This document shows, piece after piece, positions 52,591 through 61,388 of a stretch of 64,000 nucleotides of DNA (position 1 is its first letter; every line of letters begins with the position of its first letter). Under the pieces are notes generated by a model. That model saw nothing but the letters and a program-made list of their open reading frames with translations. It was not told where the DNA came from and ran no database searches. Position numbers and translations under genes: made by a program. Origin of the DNA: JADFGZ01 sp965222345 (GTDB taxonomy: Bacteria; Acidobacteriota; Terriglobia; 2-12-FULL-54-10). The stretch lies in NCBI GenBank assembly GCA_965222345.1, contig CBDCTS010000007.1, positions 1,054,001 through 1,118,000 on the forward strand, written 5' to 3'.

Positions 52591-53547
52591 ATGGAACCGG
52601 CAAAGACGCTGCAGGAACTGATCTTTCGCCTCACTGATTTTTGGGCCGAGCAGGGCTGTCTCATCCAGCAGCCCTACGACGTGGAAGTCGGCGCCGGGAC
52701 GATGTGCCCGGAGACCTTTCTTCGTGTCCTGGGCCCGAAGCCCTACAAGGTGGCCTACGTGCAGCCCAGCCGGCGGCCTGCCGACGGCCGCTACGGAGAA
52801 AACCCCAACCGCTTATACAAGCACCTCCAGTTGCAGATTATCCTGAAGCCTCCGCCAGCCGGCATCCAGGACATCTACCTGGCCAGCTTGGAGAAAATCG
52901 GAATCGAGCTGCGCAACCATGACTTGAAGTTCGAGGAGGACAACTGGGAAGCGCCCACCCTGGGCGCCTGGGGCATCGGATGGCAGGTGATGCTGGACGG
53001 CCTGGAGATCACTCAGTTCACTTACTTCCAGCAGTGCGGGGGGGTGGAACTGGACCCGGCCTCGGTGGAGCTGACGTTGGGGCTGGAGCGGATCAGCTCA
53101 TTTTTGCAGGATACCGAAAGCGTTTACCAGATGCGCTGGAATCAGGAGACGACCTACGGCGAGGTGCGCCAGGCCGAAGAGCAGCAGTTCTCGACCTACA
53201 ACTTCGAGATGGCCGACGTCGCCACCTTATGGAAACTTCTGGAACTGAACGAGCAGGAATGCCGCCGGCTGCTGAAGAATTACAGCCACCTGGAAGCGTC
53301 CGGCGAGAAGGCGCGCTTCCCCTTGCTGGCCGCCTATGACCTGGTGTTGAAATGTTCTCATCTGTTTAACATGCTGGATGCACGCGGGGCCATCAGCGTA
53401 ACCGAGCGCGTGGCCGTCATCGGGCGGGTGCGCACTCTGGCGTGCGGGATGGCTGCGGCCTATCTGGACCAGACCCAGGCGTCACCGGACTCCACCGGCC
53501 TCTCCTCTCAACAAAACGAGAAGCAATCGGAAATCGTTGCCTCCTAA
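52591..53547 (+). CDS. glyQ: Glycyl-tRNA synthetase alpha subunit
   Basis: 318 residues. LTDFWAEQGCLIQQPYDVEV, AGTMCPETFLRVLGP, AYVQPSRRPADGRYGENPNR and TYFQQCGG are class II GlyRS-alpha signatures. With GlyS it charges tRNA-Gly. glyS starts 15 bases later. Confidence 0.97.
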   Translation: MEPAKTLQELIFRLTDFWAEQGCLIQQPYDVEVGAGTMCPETFLRVLGPKPYKVAYVQPSRRPADGRYGENPNRLYKHLQLQIILKPPPAGIQDIYLASLEKIGIELRNHDLKFEEDNWEAPTLGAWGIGWQVMLDGLEITQFTYFQQCGGVELDPASVELTLGLERISSFLQDTESVYQMRWNQETTYGEVRQAEEQQFSTYNFEMADVATLWKLLELNEQECRRLLKNYSHLEASGEKARFPLLAAYDLVLKCSHLFNMLDARGAISVTERVAVIGRVRTLACGMAAAYLDQTQASPDSTGLSSQQNEKQSEIVAS

Positions 53548-53561
53548 CCGGACTCTTCACA

Positions 53562-55730
53562 GTGGAATCAAAGCAACAAGAGTTTCTGCTCGAGATCGGC
53601 ACGGAAGAGATTCCCGCCTGGATGATTGAACCCGGGCTGGCCGCCCTGAAACGCTTGCTCGAAGAAGGATTGCAGCGCGCCCGCCTGGGTTCGGCGGAGC
53701 AGCCGGTCTCCTTCCAGATGCACGCCACCCCACGGCGGCTGGTGGCTTTCTGTCCGGGCCTGGCATCCCGCCAGCCCGACTCGGCCAAGACGGTGCAAGG
53801 GCCGCCCACCCGAATTGCCTTCGACTCGGAAGGGAAGCCGACCCCGGCTGCCATCAAGTTTGCCGCCAAGATGGGCGCCACGCCGGAAAAGCTGCAATCG
53901 GTGACCACTCCCAAGGGCGAGTATCTGGCCTATCGCAAAGAAGAGCGGGGACGGCCGACCCTGGAGATTCTGCAGGAGCTGGTTCCCCAGGCGGTTCTCG
54001 CCATCCCCTTTCCGCGCAGCATGTACTGGCAGGGCAAAGCAGACCCGCGCTTCATCCGGCCCATTCGCTCCCTGCTGGTGCTGTACGGCGGACAGGTTGT
54101 GCCTTGCCGGATCGGGACCGTCCAGGCCGGCGACTGGACCTTCGGCCACCGGCAGTTGGGCAAGCCCAGGCTTCCGGTTGGCGACTTTGCCGACTACCTG
54201 GAAACGCTGCGGCAAAACTTCGTTCTGCTGGACGCCGGAGAGCGGCGGGAAAAGATTCTGCAGGAGACCTCCAAGCTGCTTGCTTCCGGGAACGGCTTGC
54301 GCTTGAAGGAAAACGAAGAGCTGTTGAACACCTTGGTTTACTTGACCGAGTACCCCACCCCGCTGGCAGGACAGTTCGACACTTCCTACCTGTCGCTTCC
54401 CGAGGAGGTGCTGGTGACGGTGATGCGCGGCCACCAGAAATACTTTTCCGTCGAGCAGAAGAGCGGAGCGCTGGCGCCGCATTTCGTGGCGGTGATGAAT
54501 CTGGAAGCAGACCGCAGCGGCGCAATCCGGCACGGGCACGAGCGGGTGCTGCGAGCGCGCTTCAACGACGCCCGCTTCTTTTGGGAGACCGACGCCAAAA
54601 TCCCCCTGGAGCAGCGCCTGGAAATGCTGCGGCAGGTGACCTTCCAGTCGCGGCTCGGTTCCTATTATGACAAAGCCCAGCGCATGACCAAGCTGGCCGC
54701 AGCGCTTGCCGAAAGCGCGGGCCACGCCGCAATCGCGCCGGAGGTCCGCCAAGCCGCTCTGCTGGCAAAGTGCGACCTGACCACCGAACTCGTCAAGGAG
54801 TTTACCGAGTTGCAGGGAATCGTCGGCGGACTCTACGCCCGGCGCGAAGGCCTCTCGCAGAACATTGCCGACGCCATCTACGATCATTACGCGCCGCAGA
54901 GCATGGAGGACGCCTCGCCCCGGACGCTGGCGGGCGCTCTGGTCTCGCTGGCGGATCGAATGGACACCCTGGCGGGATGCTTCGGAGTGGGGCTGGCGCC
55001 GACGGGCTCCAAAGACCCCTTCGCGTTGCGCCGCGCCGCACAGGGGATGATCCGCATCAGCATCGACTACCCCTTGCCGCTGTCCTGGGAAACGGTGCTG
55101 GAGACCGCCTTGCAGGTCTATCAGGAAGCGCAGCAGCAGGGGCAGGTTCCTTCCTGGAACCGGGACGCCGTGCAGAAGGCGCTGCGGGAGTTCCTGGAGG
55201 ACCGCTATCGCTACTATCTGCGGGAGGTCCTGGGCTATCCCTACGACGAGGTCAATGCGGTGGTGGCGGCGGCTGGCCGCAGCGAACGCTGGACGCCTCT
55301 GGAAAGCCTGAAAGCGGTGCATCGGATTCGCTCCACGGAAAACTTCGAGCCGCTGGCGGCCGCCTTCAAGCGCATCAAGAACATCTTGCAGCAGGCCCGG
55401 CAGAAGGGCCTGTTCTCGCGCCGGAATCTGGAAGAGAGCTTGCTGGAGCCGGGGCCGGAGAGCGAGCTGTATCGCCTTTACCGGGCCACGGCCCGGCAAG
55501 TCGCCGAGCACAAGCAGTCAGGAGACTTTTACAGCGCCCTGGAAGCCATCGCTTCCTTGCGTCCGGTGGTGGATCGCTTCTTCGACAAAGTTTTGGTGAT
55601 GGCTCCCGAGGCCGACCGGCGCGAGAATCGGCTGTCGCTGCTGGCAACCTTGCTTTCCGAGTTCTCTACGATCGCCGATTTTTCCGAGATCGTGCCTGCC
55701 GACAGCCGCAAGGCGGAATCAGGCAGGTAG
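53562..55730 (+). CDS. glyS: Glycyl-tRNA synthetase beta subunit
   Basis: The GTG at 53562 is preferred because FLLEIGTEEIPAWMI, the usual N-terminus, follows; an upstream frame start inside glyQ is not supported. 722 residues, containing VTVMRGHQKYF and the C-terminal DALR-type anticodon region (VDRFFDKVLVMAPEADRREN). It supplies tRNA binding. The 3' end runs into the first hairpin-repeat block. Confidence 0.95.
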   Translation: MESKQQEFLLEIGTEEIPAWMIEPGLAALKRLLEEGLQRARLGSAEQPVSFQMHATPRRLVAFCPGLASRQPDSAKTVQGPPTRIAFDSEGKPTPAAIKFAAKMGATPEKLQSVTTPKGEYLAYRKEERGRPTLEILQELVPQAVLAIPFPRSMYWQGKADPRFIRPIRSLLVLYGGQVVPCRIGTVQAGDWTFGHRQLGKPRLPVGDFADYLETLRQNFVLLDAGERREKILQETSKLLASGNGLRLKENEELLNTLVYLTEYPTPLAGQFDTSYLSLPEEVLVTVMRGHQKYFSVEQKSGALAPHFVAVMNLEADRSGAIRHGHERVLRARFNDARFFWETDAKIPLEQRLEMLRQVTFQSRLGSYYDKAQRMTKLAAALAESAGHAAIAPEVRQAALLAKCDLTTELVKEFTELQGIVGGLYARREGLSQNIADAIYDHYAPQSMEDASPRTLAGALVSLADRMDTLAGCFGVGLAPTGSKDPFALRRAAQGMIRISIDYPLPLSWETVLETALQVYQEAQQQGQVPSWNRDAVQKALREFLEDRYRYYLREVLGYPYDEVNAVVAAAGRSERWTPLESLKAVHRIRSTENFEPLAAAFKRIKNILQQARQKGLFSRRNLEESLLEPGPESELYRLYRATARQVAEHKQSGDFYSALEAIASLRPVVDRFFDKVLVMAPEADRRENRLSLLATLLSEFSTIADFSEIVPADSRKAESGR

Positions 55731-55795
55731 GGCAGGCGTTGCCGTCTGCCCTCTTGGGGACAGGCAGGAATGCCTGTCGCTACCTATCGGGGCTT
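55727..55795. repeat. Hairpin repeat block after glyS
   Basis: Contains GGGACAGGCAGGAATGCCTG followed by TCGCTACCT, a palindromic unit that recurs through 62 kb (56990, 58696, 59114, 59258 on, 61481, 61866). It begins at the glyS stop codon, so one copy is transcribed with the end of the operon. Confidence 0.75.
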
Positions 55796-55870
55796 GCATC
55801 GGATTTGCGAAATAGTTATCCTTCAGCCCTTCCAAGTGCGTCACAATGTTTCTAGAAGGGAGGCACGGGC

Positions 55871-56083
55871 ATGTCATCCCAACCAGAGCTTACTTTGAAA
55901 ATCTCCGCCGTAATTGAGTCGGATGAAGGCAGCTTCCACGGATATTGTCCGGCGCTCAAAGGACTTCACGTGGACGGCGCAACGGAAGATGAAACGCTCA
56001 AGAACCTCATGGATGCTATAGAAGTCCGCATCGCCTCCCTGGCGCAATGCGGCGACCCATTGCCGATATCGGCTGGACGGTAA
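55871..56083 (+). CDS. HicB-like protein (UPF0150 type), without HicA
   Basis: 70 residues after a GGGAGG ribosome site. SAVIESDEGSFHGYCPALKG and GATEDETLKNLMDAIEVRI are the HicB fold signature (partial RNase H-like). It lacks a DNA-binding C-terminal domain and no HicA toxin is next to it, so it is a solitary relative or a remnant of a toxin-antitoxin pair. Confidence 0.75.
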   Translation: MSSQPELTLKISAVIESDEGSFHGYCPALKGLHVDGATEDETLKNLMDAIEVRIASLAQCGDPLPISAGR

Positions 56084-56230
56084 AAGACCTCCGCCGCTTG
56101 CGTCTCATCAAATAAATTCAAACTGCCCCACCCCAGGCATCTTTTCCAAAACTCCGTCAAATTTGGTAAGCTGGAGGGACTGCGGCAATGCAGCAGGAAT
56201 GGGGCAGCAGGTATGGCGAGGAGGCGTGCA

Positions 56231-56992
56231 ATGACGGCAAGGTTCAGGGGTATCGTCCGGCGGCTGTTGGCGCTGATTCTGTTGCTGGCCTGCGGTCTGC
56301 CGGCCCAAGCCCAGGACCGGGCCGCTCTGCAGCAGCAACTCAGCGAGCGCGTGGAGCAGATCTATCAATTGTTCGTTTCCGGCGACTGGAGCAAGGTGGA
56401 CGCATACATCACGGATGATTCCCGGAACATCTGGCTGGCCCAGGCCAAAAACACCATCGAAGCGTTTGAGATTGACGAGCTGACGGTCGCGCCCGACGGC
56501 CAAAAGGCCGACGTCACCGTGATGATCTCCTTCCGCGTCCCGCAAGCTCCCGGCGCGCCCTTCACCCAGCCGCAGAAGACCGAGTGGTTCTATCAGGGAG
56601 GAGAGTGGTTTGTGCAGTTGAAGCCTCCGCCTTCCCTGATAGACCTGTTCACAAAGGGCAGTACCGCCGTAAAGCCTGCCGCACCGAAGCCCGCCTTCCG
56701 GTTCGACCAAAACCCCGTGAGCATTGCCCGTCCGGCAGCGGGCTTCAAAGCCGCTGTAAAAGTCCCCTTTGAAAATGTGACGACCGAGGTGGTGACCCTC
56801 CAGGACGTCATCACCACCTGCCCTTGCCTGCAGGCCAAGGTGGATCAAGCGGTGATCGACCCGGGCGGAAAAGGAGTCCTCACGATCACCTATCTTCCCT
56901 CCGAAACACCCTCTTTCCAGCAACCGCTCAGCGTCCGTGCCGTGCTCGCTCCGTCAACCTACGTTTTGGATCTGCCGGTGGTGATTAAATAG
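56231..56992 (+). CDS. Exported protein with DUF1573-like C-terminal domain
   Basis: Start chosen at the ATG at 56231 with GAGGAGG upstream, 253 residues. Signal peptide LLALILLLACGLPAQAQ. The N-terminal half (VEQIYQLFVSGDWSKVDAYI) resembles an NTF2-like fold. The C-terminal half (FENVTTEVVTLQDVITTCPC, DPGGKGVLTITYLPSE) is DUF1573/Ig-like, with the TTCPC cysteines. It is probably periplasmic. Confidence 0.7.
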   Translation: MTARFRGIVRRLLALILLLACGLPAQAQDRAALQQQLSERVEQIYQLFVSGDWSKVDAYITDDSRNIWLAQAKNTIEAFEIDELTVAPDGQKADVTVMISFRVPQAPGAPFTQPQKTEWFYQGGEWFVQLKPPPSLIDLFTKGSTAVKPAAPKPAFRFDQNPVSIARPAAGFKAAVKVPFENVTTEVVTLQDVITTCPCLQAKVDQAVIDPGGKGVLTITYLPSETPSFQQPLSVRAVLAPSTYVLDLPVVIK

Positions 56993-57118
56993 GTAGCGAC
57001 AGGCCTTAGGTAGGGTAGGCATTCTTGCCTGCCCTGTAGAGAGTACCGGTCGAAAGACCGGTGCTCTATGGACAGGCCGGAAGCCTGCCCTCTTGGGGAC
57101 AGGCAGGAATGCTTAAGC
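56990..57118. repeat. Hairpin repeat block between convergent genes
   Basis: GAGTACCGGTC (57041-57051), GAAA, GACCGGTGCTC (57056-57066) forms an 11-bp stem with one G-U pair and a GNRA tetraloop. It is flanked by the TAGGGTAGGCATTCTTGCCT and GGGACAGGCAGGAATGC palindromes. See the finding on covarying stems. Confidence 0.75.
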
Positions 57119-57122
57119 TGGT

Positions 57123-57563
57123 TTAACCTATTGGAAGAGGCTTGGTGATGTCCACCGCTCCGGTTGTGCCGTTGTAGATCATCTTAAAATTCCGGAGAAA
57201 CGTCCTGCCTAGAAGTGCTGAATGAGTTTGGCCACCTTCCTGCAGGTCAACACCAGAAAACGTACCATATATGATGATTGGCATCGCAGGAACGCGGACC
57301 TGAGCCATGTAGACATTGGCCATGTTCGCCCCACTGATTCCAGCGATTGGTTTTCTATCGACTATAGGCAAGCCTAAATCCGCCGCCAGCAGATTATCTA
57401 TGCAGGACTCGGTTGCGCCGGTGTCAACCAATGCATGGACGCCGGTAATGCCAGGCTTGGGAGGTGATCCAGCAGGCTTCCATGCAGGGTCAAATCCAAT
57501 ATCAACCGAGACGGTCGGCCCGTATTGAACCAGCAGGCTCTGATTTCTAAAGCCACATTCCAT
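57123..57563 (-). CDS. Retropepsin-like aspartyl protease
   Basis: 146 residues. The active-site motif LVDTGATES (Asp47) and the later LLGRTFLRNFKMIYNG, typical of single-domain clan AA peptidases, are present. No signal peptide. It works as a homodimer in the family. It begins one base after the stop of the small upstream gene, so the two form a unit. Confidence 0.82.
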   Translation of the reverse strand: MECGFRNQSLLVQYGPTVSVDIGFDPAWKPAGSPPKPGITGVHALVDTGATESCIDNLLAADLGLPIVDRKPIAGISGANMANVYMAQVRVPAMPIIIYGTFSGVDLQEGGQTHSALLGRTFLRNFKMIYNGTTGAVDITKPLPIG

Positions 57564-57564
57564 C

Positions 57565-57807
57565 TTAGGTCAGGCCACTGCGGTACATTACCGATGCAGG
57601 AAGGGTGATTTTGTTGACGCCAACCTGCCGGATAAGGTAAGGGCCACGACCGAATCGCTGAACGGCGTCTTCCGCCGCGTTCTCAAAGAATGGGTAGGCG
57701 CCAATCAGTTGACCATCATGCACAACCACCCATTGCCCCATGTGTTTCGCTTCGAGATCGGCACGCATCTGTTGGTATGCTTGTATCTCTGCATCTAATT
57801 CAGACAT
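57565..57807 (-). CDS. Small partner protein of the aspartyl protease, DUF5678-like
   Basis: The ATG at 57807 has GGAGGCGAGG upstream, 80 residues. LEAKHMGQWVVVHDGQLIGA and GPYLIRQVGVN match a small fold often found directly before retropepsin-like genes. It may be a substrate or chaperone; not tested. Confidence 0.7.
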   Translation of the reverse strand: MSELDAEIQAYQQMRADLEAKHMGQWVVVHDGQLIGAYPFFENAAEDAVQRFGRGPYLIRQVGVNKITLPASVMYRSGLT

Positions 57808-58059
57808 ATGCCTCGCCTCCATTCCATCCGGCCTCATGCAAGCGCGCAGGATATGGGATTCCGGCGTTCACCGCAAGCCCCCATGCCCCCCTTTTGCTCT
57901 GTTGTAATGATGTTATCGGAAAGCATTGGTCAACTCAAGTGTTCCGCTAGGCAAGGCAGGCGGCTGAAGGCGTGGGGCCTGTTGGCAGTGCTTCGGCCGG
58001 GGATGATCGCCACGGCATCCTGCTCTTCGATCGCCGCCGCGTCTCCGTGAAGTGGGCCG

Positions 58060-58347
58060 CTATGCTGCCGCGATGCGTTTGACTTTGATCCGTCGTTCCA
58101 GGGCACGGGATTGGGCAAGGTCGAAGGCCAACTGCATGCCCAGCCAGGTTTCGGGAGTCGAGCCGAACGCCTTCGACAGCCGGTAGGCCATTTCGATGGA
58201 AACGGACGCCTTTTCATTCACCAGGTTGGAAAGCGTTTGACGCCCCACACCCAGCATCTTGGCACACTCGGTAACCGACAGGTTCAAGGATTTCAGGCAG
58301 TCTTCGCGCACAATGGCGCCCGGATGCACAGGATTCTTCATCGCCAT
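58060..58347 (-). CDS. higA: HigA-type antitoxin
   Basis: The ATG at 58347 is preceded by AGGAGG; 95 residues. HPGAIVREDCLKSLNLSVTE starts the XRE-type HTH (MLGVGRQTLSNLVNEKASVS) of HigA. It binds the toxin and the operator. It follows the toxin gene by 11 bases, the usual toxin-first higBA order. Confidence 0.9.
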   Translation of the reverse strand: MAMKNPVHPGAIVREDCLKSLNLSVTECAKMLGVGRQTLSNLVNEKASVSIEMAYRLSKAFGSTPETWLGMQLAFDLAQSRALERRIKVKRIAAA

Positions 58348-58358
58348 GCTAGGCCCTC

Positions 58359-58637
58359 CTAATGATAATCCAGATAGTCGGCATCTACGGCGTGTCCATC
58401 CTCGAACCGGAACGTCAGCCGCCAATTGCCTGACACGGAGACCGCATGATAACCTTTCATGCGGCCTTTGAGCGGATGCAATCGAAAGCCGGGAAGGTCC
58501 ATTCCTTCCGGACCGTTGCTTCGGTCCAATGCGGTCAGGATGCGCTGAAGTTTGGCAACATGGTCCGGCGCGACCTTCGCGGATCGCCCACCCTCATATA
58601 GCTTTTTCAAACCGTGATGACGAAACGATTGAATCAC
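58359..58637 (-). CDS. higB: HigB-type RelE-fold toxin
   Basis: 92 residues. IQSFRHHGLKKLYEGGRSAK at the start, FRLHPLKGRMKGYHAVSVSG and NWRLTFRFEDGHAVDADYLD at the end are standard HigB (ribosome-dependent mRNA interferase). The promoter would lie in the spacer above 58637, next to the repeat region. Confidence 0.9.
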   Translation of the reverse strand: MIQSFRHHGLKKLYEGGRSAKVAPDHVAKLQRILTALDRSNGPEGMDLPGFRLHPLKGRMKGYHAVSVSGNWRLTFRFEDGHAVDADYLDYH

Positions 58638-59051
58638 TTTCCAAGTGTATGGTGTCTATCGACAGTTGTCAATTCCCGGCTTGCGGCCAGCGAGTCTTAG
58701 GTAGGGTAGGCATTCCTGCCTGCCCTCTAGCGAGTACAGGGCTGTAAGCCCTGTGCTCCATTCTGCCCCGGCCTGCCCCGCCTGCACCCTCCGATCAGTG
58801 GCCTCGGTTGGCTTTTCAGCGGCTTTTCAGCCCAACAAACCCAAACGAACCCAAAACGAAGCCATTGCCCCGGTCCTCTGCAAATCTTATATCTCTTATA
58901 TATGCAATTGGTTAGCTGGATACCGGAAGTTTTCAAATGGGTTCGTTTTGCAAAAAAACTTTTTCTCCCGCTCCCCTTCCTCCGCCAGCTTCACAAACGC
59001 CCTCCGGCCCGATTGTCCCTTGCGCCAACTCCGGGGGCAACAAAATTCTTC

Positions 59052-59114
59052 CGAGGATTCCGAATCTACCGAAAGAACCGAGAATTCCGAAGGAACCGAA
59101 TCAACCGACCAGCC
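59052..59114. repeat. 9-nt periodic repeat, seven units
   Basis: TTCCGAGGA, TTCCGAATC, TACCGAAAG, AACCGAGAA, TTCCGAAGG, AACCGAATC, AACCGACCA: constant CCGA at positions 3-6 in each nonamer. The minus-strand form of the same repeat is at 7999-8043. Confidence 0.75.
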
Positions 59115-59267
59115 AGGTAGGGTAGGCATTCTTGCCTGCCCTGTAGAGAATACAAGCCGCGAGGCCTGTATTCCAAGGGCAGTCGGTTGCCGACTGCCCT
59201 CTTGGGGACAGGCAAGAATGCCTGTCGCTACCTACAGGCAGGAATGCCTGCCCTACCTTTTGAAAAG

Positions 59268-59301
59268 GAAAAAAAGGGAGCCTCGTCTGGATGAGGCTCC
59301 C
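59268..59301 (-). terminator. Intrinsic terminator, copy 3 of 3 in transcription order
   Basis: Minus strand GGGAGCCTC / GAGGCTCCC, 9-bp stem with an 8-base loop, followed by TTTTTTT. Third of three near-identical terminators below the acidic secreted protein. Confidence 0.8.
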
Positions 59302-59480
59302 CTGTAGTTGTTCGTCTTGGCGTTCAGGCGGACATAGGGCGTCAGGCAGGAAGCAAGTGCAGGCCTTGCGGCCTGTTCTACACCTGAACGCTATCGAAGA
59401 AGAAGGAAATGGAGCACAGGGCTACCGCCCTGTACTCGCTAGAGGGCAGGCAGGAATGCCTACCCTACCTTTTGAAAAGG

Positions 59481-59513
59481 AAAAAAAGGGAGCCTCGTCT
59501 GGATGAGGCTCCC
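59481..59513 (-). terminator. Intrinsic terminator, copy 2 of 3 in transcription order
   Basis: Same 9-bp stem and T-tract as at 59268-59301, with arms 59488-59496 and 59505-59513. Confidence 0.8.
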
Positions 59514-59731
59514 CTGTAGTCGTTCGTCTTGTCGTTCAGGCGGACAAGCAGCGTCCTGCCCTTAGCGCACAGGCTTACCAGCCTGTAGGCTTCCCAAAAC
59601 AGGCAGGGAAAAATGAGCACAGGGCTACCGCCCTGTACTCGCTAGAGGGCAGGCAGGAATGCCTACCTTACCTAAGGCAAGAATGCCTGTCGCTACCTAA
59701 GCAGGAATGCCTACCCTACCTTTTGAAAAGG

Positions 59732-59764
59732 AAAAAAAGGGAGCCTCGTCTGGATGAGGCTCCC
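59732..59764 (-). terminator. Intrinsic terminator, copy 1 of 3 in transcription order
   Basis: Same stem and T-tract, arms 59739-59747 and 59756-59764. It would be the first met by transcripts of the acidic protein gene. Confidence 0.8.
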
Positions 59765-59957
59765 CTGTAGTCGTTCGTCTTGTCGTTCAGGCGGACAAGC
59801 AGCGTCCTACCCTTAGCGCACAGGCTTACTACCCTGTACGCGCAAGAGGACAGGCCCGGAGGCCTGTCGCTACTTGCTATCGAAGGAGAAGGAAATGGAG
59901 CACAGGCCTTAGCGGCCTGTGCTCTCTACAACGCAGGCAGGAATGCCTGCCGCTATG

Positions 59958-61388
59958 CTAGAGTCCTTCACGATTCACGACGGCCAGGTAGCCCTGCGCC
60001 GCAGTGATACCTCCCACGCCGCCACGGGAGATGAAGGCGAAGCCCTGGCCGTTTTCAAAGTTACAGGTCACGTCGAGAAAACCCTGGAAGCCCATAGCCA
60101 TCACCGACAACCCGTAGGTCATGCTGCCCCAGGGCGGGACCTCTATCGTTTTCTTTGCTTCCGGATTGCTCGCCATACCGTAGAACTTGATCTCGCAAGT
60201 TCCGCCATAGTTGGAAGCGTTCGTGAAGGCGAGTCCGGTGTCGTAGCCGGCCTGGTTAGTCACGAACGGGAAGTGCAGGCTCGTCTCGCAGGGATCGAAT
60301 CCGATGGCCCGCACGACAGCGGCATCAGCGAACTGCGGATTACCCTCACTAGCACTTTCCCAACCCACGCTCACCATGCCGTCGGCGATCACGGTGTCTT
60401 CTTCCCACGTGAAGCTCACCATCAACGTATTTCCCTGAACCATATCACCCGCATCAGAAACGGTGTAAGTGATATCACCATCTCCATCGTCATCCAATGT
60501 AACTTCGACCATGGTTCCCGTGGCGGGCGCGTCGCCTTCAGCGGTCAGCGTGACTTTCATGGCATCATCATCGCCGTCGGTCATGTCGTCGGCTGTGTGG
60601 GTGATCATCACGGTCACGCCGTCCGGGATGCCGGAGAAATTGACTTCCACCATGCTGTAATCATCTGGAGTGTCGTCGGTGTCGCTGAACGCCGTTGCGA
60701 AGCCCTCCATGATCGAGATGGTGGCCATTCCCATTTCCATGGTTTCGCACTGCAGGACGTTGGCATCGTCCACCTTGACGACCAGCCCGGTTTTGACATC
60801 CGAGACATCGAACGCCCCCGGCGTCACGGACTTGGTGTTCACAGTGAGTTGGGCGCTTATCTCTCCGTCGTCTCCCACCATGTAGGCGTTGGCCCGGATG
60901 CCGGTGATGATCACATCGAAACCTTCATCGCCAGTTGCCATGTTGAGTGCGGCAGCGTCGAGATCCTCCCACACGACCGTATACGGGTCCTCATCTTCAT
61001 CAATCATCGGGCCGTCATTCGTCGCGGCATTACCGTCAAACTGGGCATCTGAGATAGAAGTGCCGCTCACAACCCCACCTGGGCCCAACTCAAGAGCGGT
61101 ATACCCCACGTTGGCCAGGCTGGTGATTGGAGTGTTCAGCGTAACGCTTAAGGTGATGTTTTCTGGGTCAAACAACGAGCCGCTATCTGCCGTCACGCAC
61201 CGCAACTGGATGCCGCCGATCATTTCGGTCATGCCCTCGGCGCGCACATTGGCCACTGCATTGTCACCCCCAGCAGCCTGCGCCTCGCACCGTTGCGCCT
61301 GGGCCACGCTGCTGCTCAACACGATGGCGGCGAGCAGGGACATCATAGCGATGCCGTTTCTGAAAACTGCTTTACGAATCTTTGCCAT
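59958..61388 (-). CDS. Acidic secreted surface protein with Ig-like modules
   Basis: Start at the ATG at 61388 after GAAGGAG, 476 residues. Signal peptide (IAMMSLLAAIVLSSSVAQAQ). The middle is strongly acidic with Asp-rich loops (DTDDTPDDYS, TADDMTDGDDDAM, DDDGDGDITYTV) inside beta-sandwich-like repeats that may bind calcium. The last 115 residues or so (FPFVTNQAGYDTGLAFTNAS to GFAFISRGGVGGITAAQGYL) form a module that recurs at the end of acidobacterial secreted proteins. Several Cys pairs suggest disulfides. It is probably cell-surface or matrix; no enzyme motif. Confidence 0.75.
   Translation of the reverse strand: MAKIRKAVFRNGIAMMSLLAAIVLSSSVAQAQRCEAQAAGGDNAVANVRAEGMTEMIGGIQLRCVTADSGSLFDPENITLSVTLNTPITSLANVGYTALELGPGGVVSGTSISDAQFDGNAATNDGPMIDEDEDPYTVVWEDLDAAALNMATGDEGFDVIITGIRANAYMVGDDGEISAQLTVNTKSVTPGAFDVSDVKTGLVVKVDDANVLQCETMEMGMATISIMEGFATAFSDTDDTPDDYSMVEVNFSGIPDGVTVMITHTADDMTDGDDDAMKVTLTAEGDAPATGTMVEVTLDDDGDGDITYTVSDAGDMVQGNTLMVSFTWEEDTVIADGMVSVGWESASEGNPQFADAAVVRAIGFDPCETSLHFPFVTNQAGYDTGLAFTNASNYGGTCEIKFYGMASNPEAKKTIEVPPWGSMTYGLSVMAMGFQGFLDVTCNFENGQGFAFISRGGVGGITAAQGYLAVVNREGL

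Larger units (their letters stand above)
58638..59957. repeat. 1.3-kb gene-free repeat region
   Basis: No credible gene. It holds hairpin repeats (58696-58765, 59114-59257), a 9-nt periodic repeat (59052-59114) and a triplicated unit (59258-59957). Each triplicate starts with TTTGAAAAGGAAAAAAAGGG and GAGCCTCGTCTGGATGAGGC, followed by GTCGTTCAGGCGGACA and variable hairpins such as GAGCACAGGGC-TACC-GCCCTGTACTC. Confidence 0.8.

Noticed and set aside
53442..53561. glyS starting inside glyQ
   Set aside because: The upstream codons are the shadow of glyQ; the family N-terminus starts at 53562.
58753..59307. Plus-strand 184-codon frame
   Set aside because: It runs through the periodic and hairpin repeats and has no protein-like core.
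58638..59957. CRISPR array
   Set aside because: The repeats are hairpins of varying sequence and spacing without constant-length spacers; no cas genes.
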